DNA from: an uncultured Negativicutes bacterium
GTDB lineage: Bacteria; Bacillota; Negativicutes; Veillonellales; Megasphaeraceae
Assembly: GCA_900752195.1 (NCBI GenBank)
Contig: CAADUJ010000008.1
Location: 1-64,000, forward strand
Length of the DNA: 64,000 nt
Direction: 5' to 3'
Below, piece after piece: positions 19,750 through 28,810 of this stretch. The stretch's first letter is position 1. The number at the start of each line of letters is the position of its first letter. The notes below the pieces were generated by a model. That model worked only from the letters and a program-made list of their open reading frames with translations. It did not search any database and was not told where the DNA came from. Both the position numbers and the translations under genes were made by a program.

Positions 19750-20697
19750 ATGACTCAAAATGACAAAGATAGACAAGCTATCAGTGCGGCAAAGCTGTAT
19801 TATCAATCCGGTTACAGCCAGCAGGACATCGCTCAGGAAATGCAGTTATCCCGCCCTTCTGTATCCCGTTTGCTCCAGTATGCAAAAGACAAGGGTTTCG
19901 TCCATATTGAAATCATCGATCCCATCCAGGATCAGGGCACACTGGCCCGTGACCTCATTGCCGCGTATGGCCTGAAGGACGTCTGTATTGCCAATGCACC
20001 GATTGATAAGGAAGAGGACATCAAAAAGTACATCGGTATCAGCGGCGCCAAATACTTGAACGACATCATCCAGGACGGCGACATCATCGGCGTCGGCTGG
20101 GGTACGACATTGAACAGTCTATCCCACTCCCTCATTCCGCGGCCCCTCAAAGGTGCACAGATTGTGCAACTCGAAGGCGGCATTCCCTTGACAGCAAGCG
20201 AAACCTATGCCCACCGCATCCTGGAAAAGTTTTCTAATAATTACGAAACCATCGCACAATACCTTCCCCTGCCAGTCATCTTCGACTCGAAGGAAGTAAA
20301 AGAAATGGTATGTCGGGACCGCCATATCCAACGCGTTCTAGACCTCGGAAAAAACAGTAATATCGCCATTTTCAGCGTCGGCACCGTCCGTGATACAGCC
20401 CTCTTCTTCCGCCTTGGCTATGCTGACGCCCACGAAAAAGAATACCTGAAGACCCACTCTGTTGGCGATATATGCTCCCGATTCTTTGATGAATCCGGTG
20501 CCATTGCCAGTGAACAACTCAACGACAGGACCGTCGCAATCGACCTGGAACAGCTTCGGACAAAAGAATACAGCATTCTCCTTTCCGGCGGCGAAGCAAA
20601 AACAGCCAGCATCCGCGCAGCATTGTGCGGCGGCTATGCCAACGTCCTCATAACAGATCAATTCACGGCCCGGCGTCTGCTACAAGTGGCAAAATAG
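19750..20697 (+). CDS. SorC/DeoR-type sugar-binding transcriptional regulator
   Basis: A 315-residue regulator. The N-terminal helix-turn-helix is seen at YYQSGYSQQDIAQEMQLSRP SVSRLL (residues ~18-43), followed by a SorC-type sugar-phosphate binding domain (GVGWGTTLNSLS, QLEGGIPL, DICSRFFDESG). Family members respond to phosphorylated sugars or polyols. It is divergent from glpKF and convergent with the BMC operon, so it most likely controls glycerol genes, with glycerol 3-phosphate a plausible ligand. AGGTGG precedes the ATG. A terminator follows. Confidence 0.88.
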   Translation: MTQNDKDRQAISAAKLYYQSGYSQQDIAQEMQLSRPSVSRLLQYAKDKGFVHIEIIDPIQDQGTLARDLIAAYGLKDVCIANAPIDKEEDIKKYIGISGAKYLNDIIQDGDIIGVGWGTTLNSLSHSLIPRPLKGAQIVQLEGGIPLTASETYAHRILEKFSNNYETIAQYLPLPVIFDSKEVKEMVCRDRHIQRVLDLGKNSNIAIFSVGTVRDTALFFRLGYADAHEKEYLKTHSVGDICSRFFDESGAIASEQLNDRTVAIDLEQLRTKEYSILLSGGEAKTASIRAALCGGYANVLITDQFTARRLLQVAK

Positions 20698-20709
20698 AAC
20701 AACCACCAT

Positions 20710-20750
20710 CCCCTTATATAGGAACAGTTACCTGTATAAGGGGATTTTTC
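20710..20750 (+). terminator. Terminator of the SorC-family regulator gene
   Basis: Stem TCCCCTTATATAGG / CCTGTATAAGGGGA (14 pairs with one G-U), loop AACAGTTA, followed by TTTTT. It separates the regulator from the converging BMC operon. Confidence 0.9.
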
Positions 20751-20755
20751 CGTCT

Positions 20756-21364
20756 TCAAAGCTGTCCTATATGTTCTTTTCCGCAGAGTCTCGTCATATG
20801 TATCAGCACGTCTTCATTTAAGTTTTTTCCCTCTTTTTGTGCCGCTGTGACATGTTGCCACAACGACTGGAGAGTATCGATAGAATACGTACATAATTCA
20901 CCTTTTCTATACGTTTCAAAAGATGTTTCATCGGCCCCTTCCTGCGTCTGTTTCAATACTCTGCCTTGCAGCCGGATATTCGGGTACGCCCGTACAATCG
21001 AATCCATCCACTGTAATTCGACTGACACAATCTTTGAAATAAGCGCTTTTTTACGTTCCGATATAGCAGGCAAATGCAGTTTAATTTGCTCATATTCCTG
21101 TGGATGTGTGGATTTCATCATGTACCCATATTTTTCCGTCATCATGTTACGGCCTGTTTTCCTTGCTTCATAGAGATCACGAAAATAACAGCACAAGCTT
21201 CTTTTATCCCATGACAGAAACTGACTGAGCCGCATCAAAATAAACTGGCCGTAGTTATCCTGACACGGTGCTCTTCCTCCGTAGGCAGATACTGTGGTAA
21301 ACATGGCCCATTCCATAGCAAGAATGGACGGGATTACATCGCGTCGTATGATTTCTGCTTTCAT
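20756..21364 (-). CDS. DUF4125-family protein, last gene of the BMC locus
   Basis: A 202-residue protein of unknown function that resembles the DUF4125 family. Visible blocks are EWAMFTTVSAYGGRAPCQDN near the N-terminus, a mid-protein KYGYMMKSTHP and a C-terminal helical region. No signal peptide. The start at 21364 is preferred because AAGGG lies eight bases upstream; a frame extension to 21382 would overlap the previous gene. It follows the TPR-DUF4037 gene with near overlap, and the two appear to be a functional pair. The family assignment is from memory of the sequence pattern. Confidence 0.7.
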   Translation of the reverse strand: MKAEIIRRDVIPSILAMEWAMFTTVSAYGGRAPCQDNYGQFILMRLSQFLSWDKRSLCCYFRDLYEARKTGRNMMTEKYGYMMKSTHPQEYEQIKLHLPAISERKKALISKIVSVELQWMDSIVRAYPNIRLQGRVLKQTQEGADETSFETYRKGELCTYSIDTLQSLWQHVTAAQKEGKNLNEDVLIHMTRLCGKEHIGQL

Positions 21365-21369
21365 TGTCT

Positions 21370-23178
21370 TCACCCTTCCCATTCCTGCATGATAGGAAGC
21401 CCCCTAAGGCCTGCATCGCAAATTTTCGATATGATAATAGGACTATACGACAATAGAAAATTGCTCGTTCCATGACAGATGTCCTGATTGTCCCATTCTA
21501 CCCGCACATCTGTACATATATCCTCAATCAAGGCAAGCGGTACTTTTTTCGTTTCGTCGGCTGCAATAAGATTTCGTATCTTTTCATACATCTGCGGCAA
21601 AATGGTAAGGTCTTTTAATCCACGATGACTCCATTTATAATATGGTGCATATTTTTTATTCAAGAGATACGTCATGGATATAGTCGCTTTTATAAATCGC
21701 AAAAGAGTCCATTTAGCCGCCACCATATCATCCCGACAAAGGCAACGAGCATAATTATATTGTCCGCTCTGAGCCATTTGAGCAGCGCGGACAGAAATTT
21801 TCTTTAACCGCACATCTTCTGGATAATAACCGAGTAAGCCCTTACGGATAGAAGAAAACACGCCAGGTCCATCCATGAAAACGGCCCCATTAGTAGCTTT
21901 GGCCAAAAATGATTCGGGAATACGATTCCATTCGCCAAGTTTTTCAGGGATGCGTGATAAACCGGTGTACTGACGATAAAAATCCGAAATCCGAAGAACG
22001 CCGACACGATGTTTTCCCTCTTCTGTATCATGTCTGGTATACCCTCGAAATGACTTAGGAAGACGATCATACGCTCGTTGCAACTCCTCACCAAAGACGG
22101 CATAATCATTATTGGTCAGCCAGATACAAAAGCCGGGCCCCCAATCATGATCCCGTGAAACAGCATCATCGAATCCATAGCACTCAGATCCATCGCCTAC
22201 AAGGCCTACAGCCATTCTGTCAAGGACAGAAGAAAAGGACTCTCGTAACATAGGAAACCCTACTTCATCAAAGTAAGCCCGGCATAATTCCATCCCATAT
22301 CCCACTTCATCAGGACAGCATTGTTGACCATGTGTGTCAAGGTCGACGCCTGTATCAGGGGATGACATCTCATTTAATTTAGATAGAGCTATTCCCGCAT
22401 TTTCCATTGCTTTGTCATATTCCTCATTTTTCCCAACAAAGGACGCCGTAACGTTTGCTGCCATGATGAAAAGAGTACTAGCCTTAGAGTAGTCTCCATC
22501 GTCCAACGCGAACGCACCGGATATATTAAGGGCTGCCGCATAATGAAGACCTTTTTCAGTCAGGCTCTCATAGATATCCAACGCCTGATTAGCCGCGACA
22601 CGGCCTTCCGCCTTTCGTCCCAGTCCTCGTAGTGCTGCCGCTTTATTAATAAGAGATATGGCCTCTTCCTCGCGTGCCTTCGGCAAAACATGAACGATAT
22701 GCAGCGCTTTTTCAGATACATACAATGCGTCTTCATACCGTTCTAAATCGAGATACACGAGAGCCATATTATTCAAAACCGTTGCATAGTAATAGGATTT
22801 CTTTCCCGCAATACGTTCATATATAGAGGCCGCTTCACGATAGAGTTTTATGGCCTCATCAAACTGTTTCATAAGCCGTAACGTGCCGGCAAGATTTACC
22901 CGGTTCGTAGCATAATGAACCGTATCCGACGTACCATATCCTAAGATATCGACACCTGCCTCCTTAAAACATTGCGCCGAATCTTCATATTTACCAATAC
23001 TGCGATAATACGTTCCCAACTCATTCAATGCGGCTGTAAAAACCATATCATGGCCACCGCAACAAATTCGATGTTCTTGCATCGCCCGACGCAGATACCC
23101 TTCTATCTCATCCATTTTCTTTTCTTCATACAAGCGATCAAGGCCCGCATAAAACGAATCTAGTGAGCGGTCATTCAT
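21370..23178 (-). CDS. TPR-repeat protein with C-terminal DUF4037 (nucleotidyltransferase-like) domain
   Basis: A 602-residue soluble protein. Residues ~1-270 are tetratricopeptide repeats (for example KYEDSAQCFKEAG, QFDEAIKLYREAASIYERI, RYEDALYVSEKALHIV). The C-terminal half fits DUF4037, with VGDGSECYGFDDAVSRDHDW, a glycine-serine plus acidic pattern reminiscent of nucleotidyltransferases. It overlaps the EutP gene by eight bases and is followed closely by DUF4125. Its presence in the BMC operon suggests a role in assembling, modifying or regulating the microcompartment, but no function is known to me. Confidence 0.75.
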   Translation of the reverse strand: MNDRSLDSFYAGLDRLYEEKKMDEIEGYLRRAMQEHRICCGGHDMVFTAALNELGTYYRSIGKYEDSAQCFKEAGVDILGYGTSDTVHYATNRVNLAGTLRLMKQFDEAIKLYREAASIYERIAGKKSYYYATVLNNMALVYLDLERYEDALYVSEKALHIVHVLPKAREEEAISLINKAAALRGLGRKAEGRVAANQALDIYESLTEKGLHYAAALNISGAFALDDGDYSKASTLFIMAANVTASFVGKNEEYDKAMENAGIALSKLNEMSSPDTGVDLDTHGQQCCPDEVGYGMELCRAYFDEVGFPMLRESFSSVLDRMAVGLVGDGSECYGFDDAVSRDHDWGPGFCIWLTNNDYAVFGEELQRAYDRLPKSFRGYTRHDTEEGKHRVGVLRISDFYRQYTGLSRIPEKLGEWNRIPESFLAKATNGAVFMDGPGVFSSIRKGLLGYYPEDVRLKKISVRAAQMAQSGQYNYARCLCRDDMVAAKWTLLRFIKATISMTYLLNKKYAPYYKWSHRGLKDLTILPQMYEKIRNLIAADETKKVPLALIEDICTDVRVEWDNQDICHGTSNFLLSYSPIIISKICDAGLRGLPIMQEWEG

Positions 23179-23668
23179 TAGATTTCACTCCTTTTTGCTG
23201 TACTTGCAATGCATATTTTTCATCCCAGGGAATCGTATCATCGGTGTCATGTAAATAGGCAATCAAATCGGGTATCCCTTCGCCTGTGACGGAATCAACA
23301 TAAAATATTTTCTTACATCCAATGTTTTCAAACCACAACGCAACTTGCTGAAGATTCGCCTTCGAATCCCGGATATGCGTCGCAATGCCGATGACCTCAC
23401 GAGTCGATAAAGAAACGATGTTAGGGCTATAGAGACAGTATGGTTCAGTTGCATTAATTAAAAGACCGATAATATCTGCTTCGTGGGAAAAGACAATCAA
23501 TGCCCTGCTCAATTCCGTATTTTCCGCGTATTCACCTGGTGTGTCTATAATATAGTCATCATGATTGATGAACTGCGTTTTATGATATTCGATTTTTTGT
23601 CCCTTCAAAGCCTGTGTCAGCGTCGTCTTTCCTGCGCCAGTGCGTCCAACAAACATGATTTTCTTCAT
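23171..23668 (-). CDS. eutP: EutP/PduV-family small GTPase-like protein
   Basis: A 165-residue P-loop protein with GRTGAGKTTLTQAL at the N-terminus, DTPGEY as switch II, and late-domain DSVTGEGIPDLI. EutP/PduV proteins are found in most metabolosome operons and have been linked to microcompartment positioning. The start at 23668 has GAGGTG six bases upstream; the frame is open to 23701 but that part is not family-like. It lies between the EutS-type shell gene and the TPR-DUF4037 gene. Confidence 0.9.
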   Translation of the reverse strand: MKKIMFVGRTGAGKTTLTQALKGQKIEYHKTQFINHDDYIIDTPGEYAENTELSRALIVFSHEADIIGLLINATEPYCLYSPNIVSLSTREVIGIATHIRDSKANLQQVALWFENIGCKKIFYVDSVTGEGIPDLIAYLHDTDDTIPWDEKYALQVQQKGVKSNE

Positions 23669-23679
23669 GACATGCACCT

Positions 23680-24078
23680 CTATGCTTTTGTAATGGGACA
23701 CGTCGTAAATCCCATATTGGTACGCACATATTCCAGTACATGCTCCCAGGCAATGGTAACATCAGAAATAGATCCTGTAATAACGAGAGTGCCACTGAAT
23801 CGATCTACAAAACCTAATTGTACAGCCGCCGCCTTTAAAGCAATATCAGCTGTAATGATAGCCGTTTCATAAGGAGTCTGACATAAAACTCCTATGGCCG
23901 CATTATGGTAATCAACAGTAGGATCTAATCCTAATTTGCGGTATAGAACAGGATCAGGTCCACAAATGATATGCGCCAGGGTAATTTGTTTTCCCGGTAC
24001 ACTTTCCATGATGATCCGTGACAAGTCGGAACCCCCGTCACGATACTGAAACGTCTGGTTCGACACTACATTTTCCAC
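23680..24078 (-). CDS. eutS: Permuted BMC-domain shell protein, EutS/PduU type
   Basis: A 132-residue circularly permuted BMC-H protein. The EutS/PduU signature PGKQITLAHIICGPD is near residue 30, and the domain ends in TCPITKA. Such hexamers have a beta-barrel plug on one face of the shell. The start chosen is GTG at 24078, eight bases after AGGAGG; the ATG at 24084 is almost on top of that ribosome site. It follows a terminator-like hairpin, so this and the three genes after it may be expressed at a lower level than the core BMC genes. Confidence 0.9.
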   Translation of the reverse strand: MENVVSNQTFQYRDGGSDLSRIIMESVPGKQITLAHIICGPDPVLYRKLGLDPTVDYHNAAIGVLCQTPYETAIITADIALKAAAVQLGFVDRFSGTLVITGSISDVTIAWEHVLEYVRTNMGFTTCPITKA

Positions 24079-24096
24079 ACACATCTCCTCCTAGTA

Positions 24097-24138
24097 AAAA
24101 AGACTGTGAAACATAATCAGGAGTTTCACAGTCTTTTT
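24097..24138 (-). terminator. Strong hairpin between alcohol dehydrogenase and EutS genes
   Basis: A 16-bp perfect stem (AAAAAGACTGTGAAAC and its complement) with a 10-base loop, 5 bases after the dehydrogenase stop. It contains A and T runs at its base and looks like a rho-independent terminator usable on either strand. It splits the BMC gene cluster into a core part and a four-gene tail. Confidence 0.88.
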
Positions 24139-24142
24139 ATCC

Positions 24143-25267
24143 TTAATAAGCCTGTTTAAAAAGTTCTGTTGCATCCTTTACTGTAAGTGTGCGTTGATTT
24201 TCTGGCAGGCATCGATCTACAAGCGCGTTTTGAACAAGCTCAGGAATAGAAGCTTTATAGGTTTCCCACGTAGGCGCATTTTTAATCTGTCTCATACTCA
24301 ATGGCATATTCATGGATGCCATCATTTCTTCTAAAACAGCAATTAAAATGGCCACACTATCCTTATCACTCATGGATCGGAGAGAAAGTCCCACTTTTCT
24401 TGCTAATTCTGCATACTTATTGCAGACATCCGGAATTGCACTGTTATAACGGATACTTAACGGAAGGCATATTGCACACGCCAATCCGTGAGGCAAATGG
24501 TACATACCACCTAGCTGATGAGCCATGCTATGAGCGAGCCCAAGCCCACTCAAATCAAAAGCGGTACCTGCTAAGTTGGATGCGGTATGCATATTTTCCC
24601 GAGCTTCTATATCACGCCCCTGGTGATAGCAGATAGGCAGGAACTTAAGTGCTAATTCAAGGCTGACACACGCAACACCATCCGTAAAAGGAGAGGCCGA
24701 CTTGGAGACATATGCTTCAATGGCATGGGTAATGACATCAAAGCCCGTATTGGCTGTGACCGACGGCGGCACCGTCAACGTTAGCTGCGGGTCTAATATT
24801 GCGATGTCAGCATGCATAATATCATCGACAAGGGCTATTTTTCTATGGTTTTCCGTTTCTGTAAATACGGCGAAAGCCGTCATTTCAGATCCGGTCCCGC
24901 TAGTAGTCGGAATAGCGATAAAGACAGGTTTTTCTGTGACAGCCTTCCCCTTTACAGCAAAATATTTTACACCCTTTGCCGTATCAATAGCGGCGCCACC
25001 GCCAAAACCAATGATCAATGTTGGCTGAATACGCTGTGCCTGCGCCACAGCTTTTACAATGACATCCATCGTAGGATCTGGAACGGTGTCTGAAAAAACA
25101 TGAATTTCGTTGGAACAATCAAACTGCTCTGTAATGAGATGAATCGTTCCGTTTTCACTCAGAAAAGGATCACATACGATGAGGACACGTTGATGATGAT
25201 ATGCGCTGAGGTTATCCAGTGCCTTTTCGCCAGAAATTACTTTTGTAACGATTTGGCATACTGTCAT
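24143..25267 (-). CDS. Iron-dependent alcohol dehydrogenase (PduQ/EutG-like)
   Basis: A 374-residue type III alcohol dehydrogenase. It has the NAD-binding FGGGAAIDTAKGVKYFA, the iron ligands in DVITHAIEAYVS and in GLAHSMAHQLGGMYHLPHG. In BMC operons this enzyme reduces the aldehyde made by the dehydratase to the alcohol (1-propanol or 1,3-propanediol) and regenerates NAD inside the shell. It is 13 bp after the acylating aldehyde dehydrogenase. No obvious N-terminal targeting helix. Confidence 0.92.
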   Translation of the reverse strand: MTVCQIVTKVISGEKALDNLSAYHHQRVLIVCDPFLSENGTIHLITEQFDCSNEIHVFSDTVPDPTMDVIVKAVAQAQRIQPTLIIGFGGGAAIDTAKGVKYFAVKGKAVTEKPVFIAIPTTSGTGSEMTAFAVFTETENHRKIALVDDIMHADIAILDPQLTLTVPPSVTANTGFDVITHAIEAYVSKSASPFTDGVACVSLELALKFLPICYHQGRDIEARENMHTASNLAGTAFDLSGLGLAHSMAHQLGGMYHLPHGLACAICLPLSIRYNSAIPDVCNKYAELARKVGLSLRSMSDKDSVAILIAVLEEMMASMNMPLSMRQIKNAPTWETYKASIPELVQNALVDRCLPENQRTLTVKDATELFKQAY

Positions 25268-25280
25268 GAGACTACCCTCC

Positions 25281-26705
25281 TCAACGAATATTAAAGAAAT
25301 CCTTCATGACGCAAAGACGGCGACGGCAGAAAGACCGTGGACTGGTCAGCCCTTCACCTGTAGGACCAGCAATTGTAAAGGTCGGATACCCTTCGCCAGT
25401 GATACCTAATCCGGCAAAAGATGGGCCATTTTTGACGAAAATCGTCGTTTCCATGAGTTTTGCCATCTTGGATAATTTGGCGATGTTTGTCGAATGCATC
25501 ATGGCACTATGGCGATTGCCGTGTTCTGCTTCATACGCATATTCGATGGCCTGATCCACATTATCACACCGGACTAGCGGCAAAATAGGCATCATCATTT
25601 CTGTTTGTACGAAAGGATGGTCCTTCCCTACTTCCATGATGATAAGGCGTTTGGAATCATCCACCTTGATGCCAATCTTATCGAGGATGTATTGCGCAGA
25701 TTTACCGACAAATTCTACCTTTGGTCCTCCCTTTTCTTTTGAAACCAGTTTCCAGAGCTTTTCAATCGTTTCATGTTCTTTGATTTCATAAGCCCCGGCA
25801 CTTTTCATGTTGATGACGAGGTAATCAAAAATGGAATCAACTGCAAAGACTTCTTTCTCTGCAATACAGGGAACGTTATTATCGAAAGAACTGCCTGCTA
25901 CGATATCTTTGGCAGCCTTTTCGATATTGGCCGTTTCATCGACGACTACAGGCGGATTTCCCGGTCCTGCACCAATTGCTTTTTTTCCAGAAGACAGTAC
26001 TTTTTTGACAATTCCCGGGCCTCCTGTTGCTACAAGCATGCGCACCTTGGGGTTGGCAATCATTTCATCTGTTGCTTCTATGGAAGGCTTACGAACCATT
26101 GTAATCATGTTTGCAGGTGCGCCGGCTTCTACTAAAGCTTTATTCAAAAGCTGTACCAGAAACGTCGATGTCTTGACAGCCCGTGGATGTGGGCTGAATA
26201 CGACAGTATTGCCACCGGCAATCATGCTGATAGAATTGTTAATAATCGTTTCCGTCGGATTCGTCGTCGGCGTAATGGCACCAATGACACCAAAAGGACA
26301 ATATTCCACCAAGGAAAGTCCATGTTCGCCAGTTTTGGCTTCAGTCGGCAAATTTTCAATACCTGGCGTATATTTAGCAGCTGCCGTATTTTTGGTAATC
26401 TTATCTTCTACGCGACCGATTTCTGTTTCTTCCACGGCCATGCGAGACATGATTTCCATATTCTCTTTTTTCAAGCACGTTTTTCTGATAACATTACACC
26501 ATGTTTCGCGTTGCGTCGGTGTCTGGAAAAGAAGCTCCTTTTGTGCTGCAGCAGATGCGTCGATGGCTTCTCCCATCGAATCAAATATGCCATATGCACT
26601 GTGAGAAATAGGACACCCCTGTCCATTGGTACCATCTGTTTTTAATTGTTTAACAGCCTGTGCAACTAACTGCTGCAACACGGCTGGATCTATTGTTGTA
26701 CTCAT
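25281..26705 (-). CDS. pduP: CoA-acylating aldehyde dehydrogenase (PduP/EutE-like)
   Basis: A 474-residue enzyme that oxidises acetaldehyde, propionaldehyde or 3-hydroxypropionaldehyde to acyl-CoA with NAD. The nucleophile is the cysteine in FDNNVPCIAEKEVF; GGPGIVKKVLSSGKKAIGAG is the coenzyme-binding region. Residues ~5-22 (IDPAVLQQLVAQAVKQLK) form an amphipathic helix followed by a linker, the form of a BMC encapsulation peptide. Between eutJ (3 bp gap) and the alcohol dehydrogenase. Confidence 0.95.
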   Translation of the reverse strand: MSTTIDPAVLQQLVAQAVKQLKTDGTNGQGCPISHSAYGIFDSMGEAIDASAAAQKELLFQTPTQRETWCNVIRKTCLKKENMEIMSRMAVEETEIGRVEDKITKNTAAAKYTPGIENLPTEAKTGEHGLSLVEYCPFGVIGAITPTTNPTETIINNSISMIAGGNTVVFSPHPRAVKTSTFLVQLLNKALVEAGAPANMITMVRKPSIEATDEMIANPKVRMLVATGGPGIVKKVLSSGKKAIGAGPGNPPVVVDETANIEKAAKDIVAGSSFDNNVPCIAEKEVFAVDSIFDYLVINMKSAGAYEIKEHETIEKLWKLVSKEKGGPKVEFVGKSAQYILDKIGIKVDDSKRLIIMEVGKDHPFVQTEMMMPILPLVRCDNVDQAIEYAYEAEHGNRHSAMMHSTNIAKLSKMAKLMETTIFVKNGPSFAGLGITGEGYPTFTIAGPTGEGLTSPRSFCRRRLCVMKDFFNIR

Positions 26706-26708
26706 GTT

Positions 26709-27536
26709 TTATTCCTCCCATGATTCATTCACAGCAATTCCCAAAGGTGTCACAAAAAGGCAATCATTGGGCTTCCATACAGGAATGTGTAAAATTTTTT
26801 CAAATACTGACTCAAACTCTGTGAAGCTACACGCCCCACCTACTACATATATCGCTTCGACATCGTAACCCGTAATAAATCGTTTTACAATGGTCGCCAT
26901 TTTCTCGACAACTGGTTTTACGATAGGAAACAAATCGCTTTCCCTTTCAGGATTTTGTTTCATTCGTTCGGCTTCATCAAAGGAAATCCCTTCATAGCCA
27001 GCTAGTACCAATGTCATATGAGTACCACCAGTGGCCTCATCTGCCGAATATATAACGTTCCCATCTTTTAAGATGCTAATCCCCGTCGTACCGCCACCAA
27101 CATCTACAACGGCACCACTGGATATATCTAATATCGTAGAAGCTGCCGTTGGCTCATCCAACACGTTTGTGACGTCTAAGTCAGCCCCTTCTACACAATT
27201 TACGATACACCGTACATTACCGTCAAGGATGCCCGGTGGAATGGCTGTAGCAGCTTTTGTTAATGTAACGCCTAGTTTTGTTTCCAATCGGCCTTTCATC
27301 TCACGAATGGCCTGTACGGCGCCTACATAGTCTACGACAATTCCATCGCGAACGACTTTAGAAGCCTTCGTCATTCCCGCTACAGGTCGGTTTTGTTCAT
27401 CTACGACAGCCATAACAATATTGGCCGTCCCTAAATCAACGCCTACCTTTAAAGGACCTCTGAAGGAATTGATGTGTCCAGACTGAACCAACGAGGCAAA
27501 CTCTGATAATCGCGGATTTTCCATTAACACCTGCAT
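26709..27536 (-). CDS. eutJ: EutJ-family actin/Hsp70-fold protein
   Basis: A 275-residue actin-like ATPase-fold protein with the phosphate-1 motif VGVDLGTANIVMAVVD, the phosphate-2 motif VDVGGGTTGISI and the adenosine motif VVGGACSF. EutJ proteins of metabolosome operons are thought to act as chaperones or in enzyme reactivation; the exact role is not proven. It lies between pduL and the aldehyde dehydrogenase with short gaps (11 and 3 bp). Start ATG 27536 has a GGCGGGG site; ATG 27524 is an alternative. Confidence 0.9.
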   Translation of the reverse strand: MQVLMENPRLSEFASLVQSGHINSFRGPLKVGVDLGTANIVMAVVDEQNRPVAGMTKASKVVRDGIVVDYVGAVQAIREMKGRLETKLGVTLTKAATAIPPGILDGNVRCIVNCVEGADLDVTNVLDEPTAASTILDISSGAVVDVGGGTTGISILKDGNVIYSADEATGGTHMTLVLAGYEGISFDEAERMKQNPERESDLFPIVKPVVEKMATIVKRFITGYDVEAIYVVGGACSFTEFESVFEKILHIPVWKPNDCLFVTPLGIAVNESWEE

Positions 27537-27547
27537 CCCCGCCTTTA

Positions 27548-28186
27548 CTAGTCTAAGGTAATCATTGCATAATCATTGTTTCCAAGAGAGCAGGCATTGG
27601 CTTCATCCACATCGATATGCATTTCGAGACCAGCCGTATCAGATACCCGGATGACGACATCTCCGAGAACGCCATGACGTTCTCCAAAGGTTTCAACATT
27701 GACAATCTGTCCATCTGTAAGTCCTCTTTGAGCCGCCTGAGAAGGTGTCATATGGATATGCCGTTTGGCAATAATGACACCTTCCTCAAGGGTAACGGTA
27801 CCTCTTGGACCGATAAGGGTAATACCTGGTGTTCCCTCTAAGTGCCCCGACAGTACAATAGGTGCTTTAATGCCCAAGCGAAAGCTATCGGTTTTGCTTA
27901 TTTCAATCTGGCTTTGTGATCGAATAGGGCCGAGAACGCGAACGTGTTCCATCTTCCCTTTCGGACCAACGAGTGTCACCGTTTCCTTTGCCGCAAACTG
28001 TCCAGGCTGCCCTAAGTCAGATTTTTTCGTAAGTGCATAGTCCTTGCCAAAGAGGATATCTGTATCGTGTCGACTTAAATGTACATGATGGTTGGAAACG
28101 CCGATTTTGATTTTATACCTTTCAAATTGTTTTATCTTGTCAACAAGAATCCGTTGCAATTCCTGTTGTACTACAGCTTGTTCCAT
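27548..28186 (-). CDS. pduL: PduL-type phosphate acyltransferase
   Basis: A 212-residue PduL phosphotransacylase, which converts acyl-CoA to acyl-phosphate and recycles CoA inside the compartment. The zinc-binding histidines are visible in NHHVHLS and KRHIHMTPSQA. The N-terminal 20 residues (AVVQQELQRILVDKIKQF) look like an encapsulation helix joined to the first domain. An acetate/propionate kinase to complete ATP formation is not in this window. Confidence 0.95.
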   Translation of the reverse strand: MEQAVVQQELQRILVDKIKQFERYKIKIGVSNHHVHLSRHDTDILFGKDYALTKKSDLGQPGQFAAKETVTLVGPKGKMEHVRVLGPIRSQSQIEISKTDSFRLGIKAPIVLSGHLEGTPGITLIGPRGTVTLEEGVIIAKRHIHMTPSQAAQRGLTDGQIVNVETFGERHGVLGDVVIRVSDTAGLEMHIDVDEANACSLGNNDYAMITLD

Positions 28187-28223
28187 TTCATTGCTTCCTT
28201 CTTTTGTACAATTTTAGTTTTCG

Positions 28224-28517
28224 TTATTCGGCGGCGTTCTGTGAAAGATGAGGAAGAATTTTTTCCACATCAGTATGAGGACGAGGAATAACGTGTACGG
28301 ATACGACTTCACCGACAGCCTTAGCCGATGCAGCACCTGCATCTACAGCGGCTTTGACGGCGCCTACGTCGCCACGGACCATGACTGTTACAAGACCGGA
28401 ACCAATTTTTTCATAACCAATGAGATATACATTTGCAGCTTTTACCATTGCATCTGCTGCTTCAATCGATCCAACAAGACCCTTCGTTTCTACCATGCCT
28501 AAAGCTTCACTTGCCAT
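28224..28517 (-). CDS. BMC-H hexameric shell protein (EutM/PduA type)
   Basis: A 97-residue canonical BMC-domain protein (ALGMVETKGLVGSIEAADAM, then VRGDVGAVKAAVDAG, ending in HVIPRPHTDVEKILP). It forms the hexagonal facets of the shell. It is almost identical to the shell protein at 30179-30457; only residues 2-3, residue 31 (Tyr versus Thr) and the C-terminal tail differ. Upstream is the EutN vertex gene. Confidence 0.97.
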   Translation of the reverse strand: MASEALGMVETKGLVGSIEAADAMVKAANVYLIGYEKIGSGLVTVMVRGDVGAVKAAVDAGAASAKAVGEVVSVHVIPRPHTDVEKILPHLSQNAAE

Positions 28518-28532
28518 AGTAACCCTCCTATA

Positions 28533-28793
28533 TTAATTGATGTAATCGATAATACCGACAATAGCCAGATCGACAGGTTTAGCATGGTTGGCTTCCCTTG
28601 TACGGGTTGCACTGCCACTGGCAACTAAAACAATCTCACCTACGCCAGCACCGACATAATCGACAGCGACTTCTTCGTCACCGTAGATCTCGCCTTCTTT
28701 TGTTTGAAAGCGAACTATCATGAGTTTAGATCCAACCAATCCTTCTTCTTTTTTCGTAGCTACTACAGAGCCCGTTATTTTTGCTATTTTCAT
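28533..28793 (-). CDS. eutN: BMC-P pentameric vertex protein (EutN/CcmL family)
   Basis: An 86-residue EutN/CcmL protein that caps the icosahedral vertices of the shell. Family features are MKIAKITGSVVATKK at the start, LMIVRF, and DYVGAGVGEIVLVASGSAT in the second half. Located between two BMC-H genes. Confidence 0.96.
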   Translation of the reverse strand: MKIAKITGSVVATKKEEGLVGSKLMIVRFQTKEGEIYGDEEVAVDYVGAGVGEIVLVASGSATRTREANHAKPVDLAIVGIIDYIN

Positions 28794-28810
28794 ACCGATA
28801 CATCCTTTGA

